Source: Yinghuangia soli (GTDB lineage: Bacteria; Actinomycetota; Actinomycetes; Streptomycetales; Streptomycetaceae). From it: a DNA stretch of 64,000 bases. The notes under the pieces were generated by a model. It had not been told where the DNA came from. It did no database searches and was given only the letters and a program-made list of their open reading frames with translations. Each line of letters starts with the position of its first letter. Within the stretch, counting starts at the first letter, position 1. Where the stretch lies: NCBI RefSeq assembly GCF_021502675.1, contig NZ_JAKFHA010000018.1, positions 1 through 64,000 of the forward strand, written 5' to 3'. The position numbers and the translations under genes were made by a program. This document shows positions 52,754 through 60,466 of the stretch, piece after piece.

Positions 52754-53056
52754 GCGGCCAGGCTAACACCGGAATCTTCGGTAATTCGCGGCACGAACTA
52801 CGCAAGATGCGCAGGCCGCCGAGCGACGGCGGGTCGGCCGTCCGCAGCCCCGACCAGAACGCACGCCGTGGCCCGGCAGGCTTGCCCGCGCGTACACCGC
52901 ACTTCAATGCGGCGCGCCTACGTACGGCCTCCCCCGGGGGGACGGCGTGCCGGTGGGCGGACTGACGTGTCCGTTCCGCTTGCGCCGACAGCGGACAACC
53001 GCCGAAGCTGCGCGGCCGCGAGGGCAGCGCGCCCGGCGCCGGGGCAGGCACCACCC
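52754..53056. other. Divergent intergenic region with a repeated element
   Basis: This region separates the MarR gene (minus) and the phosphodiesterase gene (plus). It contains the MarR half-site palindrome at 52781-52801 and the second copy of the 70-bp element at 52858-52928. No gene is seen. Confidence 0.5.
52858..52928. repeat. Second copy of the 70-bp intergenic element
   Basis: It aligns with 50908-50979. Its own pairing is CCGCGCGTA with TACGTACGG (one mismatch, one wobble) outside and CCGCA with TGCGG inside, around a CTTCAA loop. The outer helix is kept as a helix although bases differ from the first copy, which is typical of structured RNA. Confidence 0.65.
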
Positions 53057-53887
53057 ATGACGAACACGTCCGTTGCCCACCTCAGCGACCCGCACCTCGT
53101 CACCGGACCCCTGGCCGGCGAGCCCGCCGCCGGCCTGCACCGCGCCCTCGGCCGCGTCCTGTCCCTGCGCCCGCGCCCCGCCTGCGTCGTGATCACCGGC
53201 GACCTCGTCGACCGCGGCCGCCCCGACGGCTACCCGGTGCTCGCCGAACTCCTGCGCGGCTACCCGCTGCCCGTCCACCTCGCGGCCGGCAACCACGACA
53301 ACCACAAGGCCCTGCTCGACACGTTCGGCGGTACGCGCTTCCTCGCCGACGGGAACGCCACGAACTACGCAGCCGTCCACCCGGGCGTCACGGTCATCGT
53401 CCTCGACTCCTCCCGCAGCGCCCCCGACCCGCAGAGCGGCAGCCTGGACGCCGGGCAACTCGCCTGGCTCGACGCCACCCTGGCCCGGCACACCGACCGC
53501 CCCGCCCTGGTCTGCCTGCACCATCCGCCGGTCCCGGTCGGCATCCCGTTCCTGGACGGCATGCGGGTGGCCCCGCAGGACGCCGACGCCCTCGCCGCGA
53601 CCATCGCCCGCCACCCGCACACCGCGCGCATCCTCGCCGGCCACGTCCACCGGCCCATCACCGCGGCCTTCGCCGGCACCACCGTGGCCATCGCCCCCAG
53701 TACCTACCGCCAGACCGACCTGGCGATGTGCGACGAGCACCCCATCGGCTACGTCCACGAACCCACCGCGTTCCTACTGCACCTTGTCGCGGACCGCACC
53801 CCGACCCCGGACGACCCGTCCCGCAGCAGCTGCGTCACCCACACGGTCGCCGTGAGCCATACGACCGCCCCCACCGGCCACTTCTGA
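53057..53887 (+). CDS. Metallophosphoesterase, CpdA-like
   Basis: This 276-residue calcineurin-type phosphoesterase resembles 3',5'-cyclic-AMP phosphodiesterases. Its metal ligands appear in order: Asp and His in VAHLSDPHLV, Asp in VVITGDLVDRG, Asn and His in HLAAGNHDNH, His in LVCLHHPPV, and the final His pair in LAGHVHRPI. The length is normal. It would hydrolyse cyclic nucleotides or phosphodiesters in the cytoplasm. The ATG at 53057 is the first in the frame consistent with the domain. It is divergent from the MarR gene and followed by a hairpin terminator. Confidence 0.9.
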   Translation: MTNTSVAHLSDPHLVTGPLAGEPAAGLHRALGRVLSLRPRPACVVITGDLVDRGRPDGYPVLAELLRGYPLPVHLAAGNHDNHKALLDTFGGTRFLADGNATNYAAVHPGVTVIVLDSSRSAPDPQSGSLDAGQLAWLDATLARHTDRPALVCLHHPPVPVGIPFLDGMRVAPQDADALAATIARHPHTARILAGHVHRPITAAFAGTTVAIAPSTYRQTDLAMCDEHPIGYVHEPTAFLLHLVADRTPTPDDPSRSSCVTHTVAVSHTTAPTGHF

Positions 53888-53901
53888 CCTGCCGCCGAAG
53901 A

Positions 53902-53933
53902 CCGCGGCCACCGCGCGCCGTGGTGGGCCGCGG
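53902..53933. terminator. Hairpin between convergent genes
   Basis: CCGCGGCCACC (53902-53912) pairs with GGTGGGCCGCGG (53922-53933; one bulged G), followed by CTGTTTG. It sits between the phosphodiesterase gene and the hypothetical gene at 53954. Confidence 0.6.
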
Positions 53934-53953
53934 CTGTTTGCTCCCGGCCGGGT

Positions 53954-54457
53954 TCAGCCCGCCGCCACGAACTCCCGCGCCGCCCGCACGACCCTGCCCG
54001 CGATGTCCGCCTTGGCGCTCGACGACGAGGAATCGTGATCGGGGTCGGTGGCGGCCATGGCTGCGTCGAAGAAGGGCTCCAGCGCAGCCGGGTGGCCCAA
54101 CTCGGTGGCCACCTGGAACCCGATCAGCATGGCCCCCTCAAGCGGCTCGAGACGCCCGGCCGCGATCTCACCGATCCACCACCGCGCCACGATCCAGCGC
54201 GCATCCGCCAGCGTGTCCCCGGTCAGCGGGACCAGCCCCAGCTCGTCCAGGACGCACACGAACAAGTCCCGCGCCTCGCCGTACTCGTTCCGCCCGAGCC
54301 CCGCCAACTGCGCGAGCGAGGGGGAATCCACCCCCGCACAGAGCGCGTCGACGCCGAGTCGGACGAGTTGCGCATCGGGCGGCTGCCCCCAGCCCACCGC
54401 GGGCAGCATGTCCGCAGCCGCCATCCGGATCAGGCTGAGTGCCACACGTTCGTCCAC
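53954..54457 (-). CDS. Hypothetical helical protein
   Basis: This 167-residue, mostly helical, soluble protein has no recognised family. The start is GTG at 54457 with GGGGAA close upstream. Repetitive helices (MAAADMLPAVGWG; GRNEYGEARDLFVCVLDELG; ARWIVARWWIGEIAAGRLEPLEGAMLIGFQ) and a short Asp/Ser-rich loop (PDHDSSSSSAKAD) near the end are visible. It may form a helical bundle. The SMI1-like gene that diverges at 54647 suggests a small locus of toxin-immunity type proteins, but no toxin is present. Confidence 0.6.
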   Translation of the reverse strand: MDERVALSLIRMAAADMLPAVGWGQPPDAQLVRLGVDALCAGVDSPSLAQLAGLGRNEYGEARDLFVCVLDELGLVPLTGDTLADARWIVARWWIGEIAAGRLEPLEGAMLIGFQVATELGHPAALEPFFDAAMAATDPDHDSSSSSAKADIAGRVVRAAREFVAAG

Positions 54458-54646
54458 GCTTCGCTTCCCCCACGACTACCGCGCTGATGCTCCGACCGGA
54501 CTACAGTGGCTCAGCCCTCAGGCCCGGCAGCTCAGGCCTGCCACCTCTTGTGCCAATGGATGTGACCGGTCAGCGACCGGCGCTCCTCGACATCCCAGTC
54601 CACCCTGGACTCGGCCACCACCACGGCGGCTACCGCGGAGGCCCGC

Positions 54647-55147
54647 TTGGAAGCCGACTGGCTGTTCCCCCTATTCGGTGCGCCCCGCCGAACCGGACCG
54701 GGCGTTGAGGTCTGGGAGCACATCGAGCAACAACTGGGCCAGGCCCTCCCTCAGGATTACAAAGACCTCGCGAGCGGATACGGCGACGGGATCCTGGGAG
54801 GCTACCTGCACGTACCGCATCCCCAAGGCTGCCCGCCGTTGCTCAGCTGGATGGAGGAGCAGACCGCCGGTCTGCGCCAAGTGTTCGGCGACCACCCACC
54901 CGGAAACATCGACGGCGGAGTAGCAAGCCTGGTGCCCTGGGGCTACCACAACTACGACGGAGACGGCCTCTACCTCTGCTCTGGAGAAGCCTCCGAGTGG
55001 TCGGTCGCGGTCGACTTCCGGCAGTGGGGGCAGGTCGTCGATATGGACGTCTCGCTACGCCGGTTCGTCACCGACTTCGTGAGCGGCGAGCGTGTCCCGA
55101 ACGGCTGGCCGCAGCCCACCGAACCCTGGGTGAGCGGAGACGCCTGA
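54647..55147 (+). CDS. SMI1/KNR4-like protein
   Basis: This 166-residue acidic protein has the SMI1/KNR4 fold: VEVWEHIEQQLGQALPQDYK then GYGDGILGGYLHVPHPQGCP. SLVPWGYHNYDGDGLYLC and EWSVAVDFRQ follow, with a final helix DVSLRRFVTDFVSGE. The start is TTG at 54647, supported by GGAGG five bases upstream; no ATG or GTG with a site is available. The family includes immunity proteins against polymorphic toxins and also regulatory proteins. No toxin gene is adjacent, so the role is open. It is the second SMI1-like protein in the window (first at 49076). Confidence 0.75.
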   Translation: MEADWLFPLFGAPRRTGPGVEVWEHIEQQLGQALPQDYKDLASGYGDGILGGYLHVPHPQGCPPLLSWMEEQTAGLRQVFGDHPPGNIDGGVASLVPWGYHNYDGDGLYLCSGEASEWSVAVDFRQWGQVVDMDVSLRRFVTDFVSGERVPNGWPQPTEPWVSGDA

Positions 55148-55307
55148 CTCCCGGGAGAGCCCATGGCCGGCGCGGCTTGGCCGGCTCGCCATGGGGCGAG
55201 CAGGCGGTCAGGAACTTCGACGCCCTCCGGAAGTTCCTCACCGTAGCCGCGTAGCCGCGCAGGACGGGGACGCCGTGGTCACGCGGCTTTCCTGCTGACT
55301 CGCGCCA

Positions 55308-56363
55308 TCACGGCGGGGGCGGGACCGCCAGTACCGCGGCCAAGTGCTCCGGGTCGGCGTGCAGGTCGATCGCCGTGATGCGGTCCCCGGCGAACGTGAA
55401 GCGGTATACGGCCCGCGGGCGTCCGTCCGGGGACCAGACCAGCACCTCGGCGCCGTCGACCGTGGCCGGACGGGACGCTGCCACCCGAAGCGCGCATGCC
55501 TCGGCGACGGCCCGGGCTCCGCGTACGACGCCGAGACCGCCGGATTCGAGCGTTGCGAGGTCGGCACGCAACACGGCGTCCGGGTCCAGGAGTTTCTGCA
55601 GCGCCGGGACGTCGGCACGGCGGGCCGCTGCCTGGAAGGCGGCGATGAGGGCGCGGTGCCGGGAGGGGGACCCGTCGCCGTCCCGAACCGGGCCATCGGG
55701 GTCCGGGGCGGTCGGATCGGGGGCGGTCGAGCGGAGGTTCCGGCGTGCACGGCCGGCGAGTTCCCGCGCGGACGCCGCTGTGGTGCCCGTGTCCGCCGCG
55801 ACGTCGTCGAACGGCAGAGCGAAGACATCGTGCAGGACGAACGCCAGGCGCTCGGCCGGCCCGAGCGCCTCGAGTGCCCCGACCAGGGCGCGCCCGATCG
55901 CGTCGGCGAGCAGGGCCTGTTCGCCCGGGTCGGCGACGGTGCCGATCAAGTCGACCGGAGGAAACTCGGCGGGCGACGCAGGCGGGGTGGCAGAGGCGGT
56001 CAACGGCGTCGAGCCTGTCGAGCCGGTCAAGGCCGTCGAGGCGGTCGACCTGACTGAGGAGGCCGAAGTGCCAGACGCGCCTGAGGTGACCGGAGCCGCC
56101 GGGTCCTCCGTACGCTTCGTGTCCCTCGTACGCAGCGCATCGAGGCATATGCGCCCGACGACCGCGGTTAGCCACCCGCCCGCGCTGTCGAGGGCGGGGA
56201 CGGCGTCAGAGCAAGGGGCGACGAGGCGTTGGCGCGCTTTCGCCAGCGCCTCGTCCACCTCCTCCTCGCCGCAGTCGCCGAGCACGCGGCGCGCGACCCC
56301 GCGCAGGCGTTCGTGCTCCGCGTCGAAGCGGGCCGCCAGGTATTTGTCGTCCACCGTGCTCAC
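55308..56363 (-). CDS. ECF41-type sigma factor with SnoaL-like C-terminal domain
   Basis: This 351-residue extracytoplasmic-function sigma factor of the SigJ/ECF41 type has region 2 at about residues 10-80 and region 4 at about 160-225 (RLAFVLHDVFALPFDDVAADTGTTAASARELAGRARRNL). A SnoaL-like domain at about 245-350 stands in for an anti-sigma factor. The linker between regions 2 and 4 is unusually long and Ser/Thr/Ala-rich (SGASGTSASSVRSTASTALTG). The conserved C-terminal motifs are altered (ESGGLGVVRGARAVAEA). GTG at 56363 follows GGAGG. An 8-bp palindrome lies just upstream. Its regulon cannot be predicted; self-regulation is typical for the group. Confidence 0.88.
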   Translation of the reverse strand: MSTVDDKYLAARFDAEHERLRGVARRVLGDCGEEEVDEALAKARQRLVAPCSDAVPALDSAGGWLTAVVGRICLDALRTRDTKRTEDPAAPVTSGASGTSASSVRSTASTALTGSTGSTPLTASATPPASPAEFPPVDLIGTVADPGEQALLADAIGRALVGALEALGPAERLAFVLHDVFALPFDDVAADTGTTAASARELAGRARRNLRSTAPDPTAPDPDGPVRDGDGSPSRHRALIAAFQAAARRADVPALQKLLDPDAVLRADLATLESGGLGVVRGARAVAEACALRVAASRPATVDGAEVLVWSPDGRPRAVYRFTFAGDRITAIDLHADPEHLAAVLAVPPPP

Positions 56364-56381
56364 GCACCTCCGTCCGGATCC

Positions 56382-56401
56382 TCCGTCATATCAATGACGG
56401 A
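56382..56401. promoter_or_regulatory. Palindrome before the sigma-factor gene
   Basis: TCCGTCAT-ATCA-ATGACGGA is a perfect inverted repeat 19 bases upstream of the sigma-factor start. It may be an operator. The AT-rich loop is notable in GC-rich surroundings. Confidence 0.5.
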
Positions 56402-56461
56402 CACCGGGTGGCGGACGTGACCAAGCCCGCCCCTTCCCCACGACGCCACTTCGCGGACACG

Positions 56462-57586
56462 TCAGCACACGGCCGGGGCGTCCTCCCGCACAGGCGCCGC
56501 GTCGGCAGCCTCCACCGCGGCCAGTTCCGCGAGCGCGCGTTCGACCGCGCCTGCCGAGGCCGGCAGCAGCGGCAGCCGTACCGCCGCGCTCGGGATGCGG
56601 CCGAGGGCGTGCAGAACGCCCTTGATCACGACCGGGTTCGGCTCTGCGAACAGCGCCGCCGACAGCCCCACCAGGCGATGCCCCAGCTCCCGCCCGCGCG
56701 CGACGTCCCCGCGCCGCCACGCCGCGGTCAGCTCCACGAACACCCCGGTGGCAACGTGCGCCGACGCCAGGATCCCGCCCGCCGCGCCGAGCGCGAGCAG
56801 CGGCGAGCAAACGGTGTCGTCCCCCGCGAACACCCGGAACCCGGAGCCGCCGCCCGAGCCGCCCGAGCCCGCTGCGCCGGACGCCCCGGACGCCCCGGAC
56901 CGCGCGTCCAACTCCGGTGCCGCGAGAAGCTCGACGGTGTCCTGGTCGATCCCGCCCGGCGAGTGCTTGATCCCCGCGACCCCGGGGATGGCCGCCAGCG
57001 CACGCAGCGTCGCCGACGACAGCGCCCGGCCCGTGCGATAGGGGACGTGGTACACCACCAGCGGCACCGGACTCCCCGCCGCCAGGTGCGCAAAGTGCGC
57101 GACGACGCCCGCCTCCGTGGGCCGCGTGAAGTACGGGACGGGGACCAGCGCGGCCACCGTCCCGCCACCGCCACTACCCGGACGCCCGCCCGCACCCGTT
57201 CCCGCGGCAACCAGGTCCGGCAGCGCGGCAAGCTCTTCCGCCGCCTTGCGCGTGTCGTTCGTGCCCAGCCCCACCGTCAGACCGATGCCTCGCTCGCGAG
57301 CCACCCGCGCGCACACGCCGACGACCGCGCGCCGCTCGGCGGCGTCGAGGCTCGCCGACTCGGCGGTCGTCCCCAGCGCGACGAGGCCTGCTGCGCCCGC
57401 GTCGGCCATCGCGAACGCAAGCTGCTCCAGCGCCTCGACGTCCACCCGGCTGCCGTCCGCGTCGAACGGAGTGACGAGCGGGACGTGGATGCCGCGCGGC
57501 ACCTGCCCCGCGTCGCCGCGGTGCCGTACATGCCCGGAGGATCCGTACGCGGGGGGTTCGGCGCCGGCCGAGTTCTCTGAGGTCAT
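56462..57586 (-). CDS. Dihydrodipicolinate-synthase-family aldolase
   Basis: This 374-residue protein has the DapA/NAL TIM-barrel fold. A Ser/Gly-rich N-terminal tail of about 30 residues precedes IHVPLVTPFDADGSRVD. The substrate loop GTTAESASLDAAERR, the catalytic Tyr in VYHVPYRTG and the Schiff-base Lys in GVAGIKHSPG are all present, so it should be active as a pyruvate or 2-oxo-acid aldolase/lyase. It contains two Gly/Ser/Ala-rich inserts (about 130-145 and 235-260). A divergent LysR gene 71 bases away is the usual arrangement for a regulated catabolic enzyme. The ATG at 57586 is the first consistent start. Confidence 0.88.
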   Translation of the reverse strand: MTSENSAGAEPPAYGSSGHVRHRGDAGQVPRGIHVPLVTPFDADGSRVDVEALEQLAFAMADAGAAGLVALGTTAESASLDAAERRAVVGVCARVARERGIGLTVGLGTNDTRKAAEELAALPDLVAAGTGAGGRPGSGGGGTVAALVPVPYFTRPTEAGVVAHFAHLAAGSPVPLVVYHVPYRTGRALSSATLRALAAIPGVAGIKHSPGGIDQDTVELLAAPELDARSGASGASGAAGSGGSGGGSGFRVFAGDDTVCSPLLALGAAGGILASAHVATGVFVELTAAWRRGDVARGRELGHRLVGLSAALFAEPNPVVIKGVLHALGRIPSAAVRLPLLPASAGAVERALAELAAVEAADAAPVREDAPAVC

Positions 57587-57657
57587 GGCACGAGCGTCGC
57601 CCGCTCCGACCCGGTAGGTCCAGTTCGCTTTCGTACACCTGGGCATAAGCTGGACTG

Positions 57658-58692
57658 ATGCTCGACGTACGCCGCCTGCGCCTGCTGCGCGAACTCGCCC
57701 ACCGCGGCACCATCGCCGCCGTCGCGGACGCACTCGCCTTCACCCCTTCGGCGGTGTCCCAGCAACTGTCCGCTCTGGAACGCGAAGCCGGGCTGCCGCT
57801 CCTCGAGCGCACCGGGCGCAGCGTCGCCCTCACCCCCGCGGGCGCGGCACTCGCCGCCCACGCCGAAGCCGTCCTGGCCCGCCTCGAAGAAGCCGAGACC
57901 GACCTCGCCGCCCGCCGAGGAGCCCCGGCCGGGCCGCTGCGCATCGGTACGTTCTCCTCGGGCGCGCGGTCCCTGCTGCCCGACGCGCTGGCCCGGCTGG
58001 CCGCGGAGCATCCCGCGCTCGAACCGCGCGTCGCCGAACTCGACCCGGTCGAGGCCGCGGACCGGCTGCGCGCCGGCGAACTGGACGTCGCACTCCTGCA
58101 CCGCTACGACTTCGCACCGCGGATCAGCGTCCCGGGCGTGCAGTCGCGCGCGTTGTTCACCGAGGCGCTTCACCTTGCCGAACCTGACTCCGCGTCGGCC
58201 GGCGCCGACGCCGGCGCCGGCGACACCGCTACCACCTCCGCATCCGCATCGGCGTACGCACACGCGTCCAGAAGATCCGCAGAGGCATCAGTCGAGGCAC
58301 CTGCAGAAACGCCCGCAGGGGCGTCCGAATCGCCCCTCGCCGCCTGCCGCGACGCCGCCTGGATCCTGGCCACCCCCGGCACGCTCTGCCACACGATGAC
58401 CGTCCGGGCCTGCGAGGCGGCCGGGTTCACCCCGCAAGCCCGCCACCACGTCGACGACTTCGCGGCCGTGCTCAGCATGGTCGCGGCCGGCCTGGGCGTG
58501 GCGCTCGTCCCCGAGTTGGGCATCGCGCACACTCCGGCGGAGACCGTACGCCGGACCCGGCTGACCCGCCTCCCGCTGGCCCGCGAGACCCAGGTGGCCT
58601 ACCGCGCGGGTGCCGGACGGCACCCGGCGATCCGGGCGTTCGCCGAAGCGCTGCGCGCCACGGCACCGCCGGCGCTCACTCCGCTCGGCTGA
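57658..58692 (+). CDS. LysR-family regulator
   Basis: This 344-residue regulator has the winged-helix domain at residues 1-60 (GTIAAVADALAFTPSAVSQQLSALEREAGLPLLERTGR). The substrate-binding domain follows. That domain is interrupted by a 55-residue Ser/Ala/Thr/Glu-rich insertion (about residues 175-230), which is rare in the family and probably forms a loop. The start ATG at 57658 lies 71 bases from the divergent DapA-like gene, and GTCCAG/CTGGAC half-sites are present in the shared intergenic DNA. Probable role: activation of the aldolase gene in response to its substrate. The gene's last 17 bases overlap the convergent kinase gene. Confidence 0.9.
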   Translation: MLDVRRLRLLRELAHRGTIAAVADALAFTPSAVSQQLSALEREAGLPLLERTGRSVALTPAGAALAAHAEAVLARLEEAETDLAARRGAPAGPLRIGTFSSGARSLLPDALARLAAEHPALEPRVAELDPVEAADRLRAGELDVALLHRYDFAPRISVPGVQSRALFTEALHLAEPDSASAGADAGAGDTATTSASASAYAHASRRSAEASVEAPAETPAGASESPLAACRDAAWILATPGTLCHTMTVRACEAAGFTPQARHHVDDFAAVLSMVAAGLGVALVPELGIAHTPAETVRRTRLTRLPLARETQVAYRAGAGRHPAIRAFAEALRATAPPALTPLG

Positions 58693-59482
58693 CCTCGGCT
58701 CGGGCGCAGGCGCAGGCGTCGGCTCCCGCGCCTGCGCCTGCGCCGGTGCCGCTGCCAGTCCCGGTGCCGACGCCTGCGCGCCCGGACGTCCCAGCCGCCG
58801 CGCGGGGCGGCGTCCGTACCGTCCACTCCGGCCGGTTCGGCACCGCGTTGCGTACGACCACGTCTGCAAGCCCGACCGGGCCGATCGTGTCGAGGTAGTA
58901 CTGCTGTGAACGGATGTACCGGCTGCGGTAGCGCCGCTCGACCTCCGCCGCGGGCCGGGACGCGTTCGTGTCGCGCACCCGCGCGCGGGCCAGCGTCGTC
59001 TCGAACGGGACGGACAGGAAGACCCGCAGGTCCCAGGCGTCGATCAGTTCGGGGCGCATGAGGAAGACGCCGTCGAAGAGCAGGACCGCATCCGGCGGCG
59101 CCGTACGCAGGGGCTCCGCGACGGCCGCGTCGGCGTACCGGTCGTAGACCGCGCACCGGAACTTCCGGTCGCCGCCCGCCCCCAGCGGTCCGAGGAGTGA
59201 CCGGTGGAGACCGTCGAAGTCGAAGCTGTCGTGGAAGCACCCTTCGGGGTCGTCCTTGCCGCGCCGGAAGCGGATGGCCTCGGGGAGCAGGAAGTCCTCG
59301 ATCTGCGCACGGACGACGAAGCGGCCGCGCGCCCGCAGTACATCGCCGAGTTCGTCGGCAAGGGTCGTCTTGCCGGCCGCCGGAGGGCCGTCGATGCCGA
59401 CGCGCGTCGGGTGGGGATGCGCGATCGCGGCCACCGAGTCCGCCAAGAGCTCCAGCAGTTCGCCGCGTGTGCCCGTCCCCAT
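58676..59482 (-). CDS. Uridine-kinase-like P-loop protein
   Basis: This 268-residue cytoplasmic kinase has the Walker A motif GIDGPPAAGKTTLADEL (about 29-45). DFDGLHRSLLGPLG and VLLFDGVFLMRPELIDAWDLRVFL follow, the latter carrying the Walker B-like and phosphate-transfer residues typical of uridine kinase and related enzymes. The lid region is RVRDTNASRPAAEVERRYRSRYIRSQQ. The C-terminal 40 residues are a low-complexity Gly/Thr/Ala/Cys tail that arises where the gene overlaps the 3' end of the LysR gene. The substrate may be a nucleoside or another small alcohol. The ATG at 59482 follows a weak site. Confidence 0.85.
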   Translation of the reverse strand: MGTGTRGELLELLADSVAAIAHPHPTRVGIDGPPAAGKTTLADELGDVLRARGRFVVRAQIEDFLLPEAIRFRRGKDDPEGCFHDSFDFDGLHRSLLGPLGAGGDRKFRCAVYDRYADAAVAEPLRTAPPDAVLLFDGVFLMRPELIDAWDLRVFLSVPFETTLARARVRDTNASRPAAEVERRYRSRYIRSQQYYLDTIGPVGLADVVVRNAVPNRPEWTVRTPPRAAAGTSGRAGVGTGTGSGTGAGAGAGADACACARAEVSRAE

Positions 59483-59525
59483 CGCGCCTCCGTCCGCCTG
59501 CCTGCCATTCGCTTGCTCGGCATGT

Positions 59526-59553
59526 TATATCGATCCGATATATCGAGTCGATA
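59526..59553. promoter_or_regulatory. Overlapping AT-rich palindromes
   Basis: TATATCG-ATC-CGATATA (59526-59542) is a perfect 17-base palindrome, and TATCGA-G-TCGATA (59541-59553) overlaps it by two bases. The intergenic region holds the kinase start (minus, 59482) and the small cysteine-rich protein (plus, 59675), either of which could be the target. No regulator gene is adjacent. The motif is strikingly AT-rich for this genome. Confidence 0.55.
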
Positions 59554-59674
59554 CATCAGAGCGCGCACATGCAGCGCCCGCAAGCGCACTGCGGCGTTGC
59601 GGCCGGACGGAAGCCGGACACGCACGGCCAGGCCGACGCACACGTCCGGGCGTACGCCTCGTACGGTGGTCCGC

Positions 59675-60196
59675 ATGGGCGACCGGCAGCAGACCCACCA
59701 AGACGACGGCGACGCCGAGGCGGTGGTCTTCGTCTGCGCAGCCTGCGACTCCGTGCTCACCGCCCCGCTCGCACCGCTGCCCGCAGTCCCCGAACCGCCC
59801 TACTACGAATGGTGGAACGCCGAGCACCCCGGCCCGTCGCCCGCCACGATCTCGGCCGGCCGCTACGCCGTGGAGACCGAGCCGTACGGCGCTCCTCTGG
59901 TCGTCTCCGCGACGCCCGGCGTCGAAGTGATGCCGCGCCACGGGCCTATGTCGGACGGGCAGGGACAGATGCTGGTGTCGCGGGGGCCGCGCGGCAACAT
60001 CGTGGTGGATCCCGCCGACGCGCGCGGCCTGGAACTGCGCCATGTGTCGGCGGCCTGCTGCGGGGCGACGCCGTACGGCGGCATGAACCAGGCCTGCGCC
60101 GCGTGCGGCACGCTCGTCGCGACCTTGTGCTCGGACTGCTGCCTGCCCCACGAACTCCACTTCTCGGCCGGCCACGTGCGCGGGGTCCGCCCCTGA
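59675..60196 (+). CDS. Cysteine-rich putative zinc-ribbon protein, short paralogue 3
   Basis: This 173-residue member of the family is encoded also at 23767 and 24885. It aligns with their N-terminal halves: VVFVCAACDSVLTAPLAPLP corresponds to their first Cys pair. NQACAACGTLVATLCSDCCLPHELHFSAGHVRGVRP corresponds to their second cysteine block. The C-terminal half (PRHPRTG element) is missing. The ATG at 59675 is the first start in frame and is preceded by a GGTGG stretch. So the family exists in a long and a short form. Function unknown. Confidence 0.75.
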   Translation: MGDRQQTHQDDGDAEAVVFVCAACDSVLTAPLAPLPAVPEPPYYEWWNAEHPGPSPATISAGRYAVETEPYGAPLVVSATPGVEVMPRHGPMSDGQGQMLVSRGPRGNIVVDPADARGLELRHVSAACCGATPYGGMNQACAACGTLVATLCSDCCLPHELHFSAGHVRGVRP

Positions 60197-60466
60197 CTCC
60201 TGCCGGAGGCGGAACCCGCGCACGCAGCAAACGCACCTGGCCGACGCATGTGGCGAACGCCGATCAGCAGCTCACGGACGCGACGCGCTGTGGACCTTCA
60301 GGCCTGCGGTGCTCCTGATGCCCCGACGCCCGCAGGGACCCGGAAGCCCACACCGCCGGGTGGCCGCACAGGCACGGAATCGCACCGCCGCTGAGTCACC
60401 GAGCCGAGAAGTCACAGTCCGCGAGAGCCCCACGCGCCGCCTTACCCGCTCCCCATCTCCGCCCGC

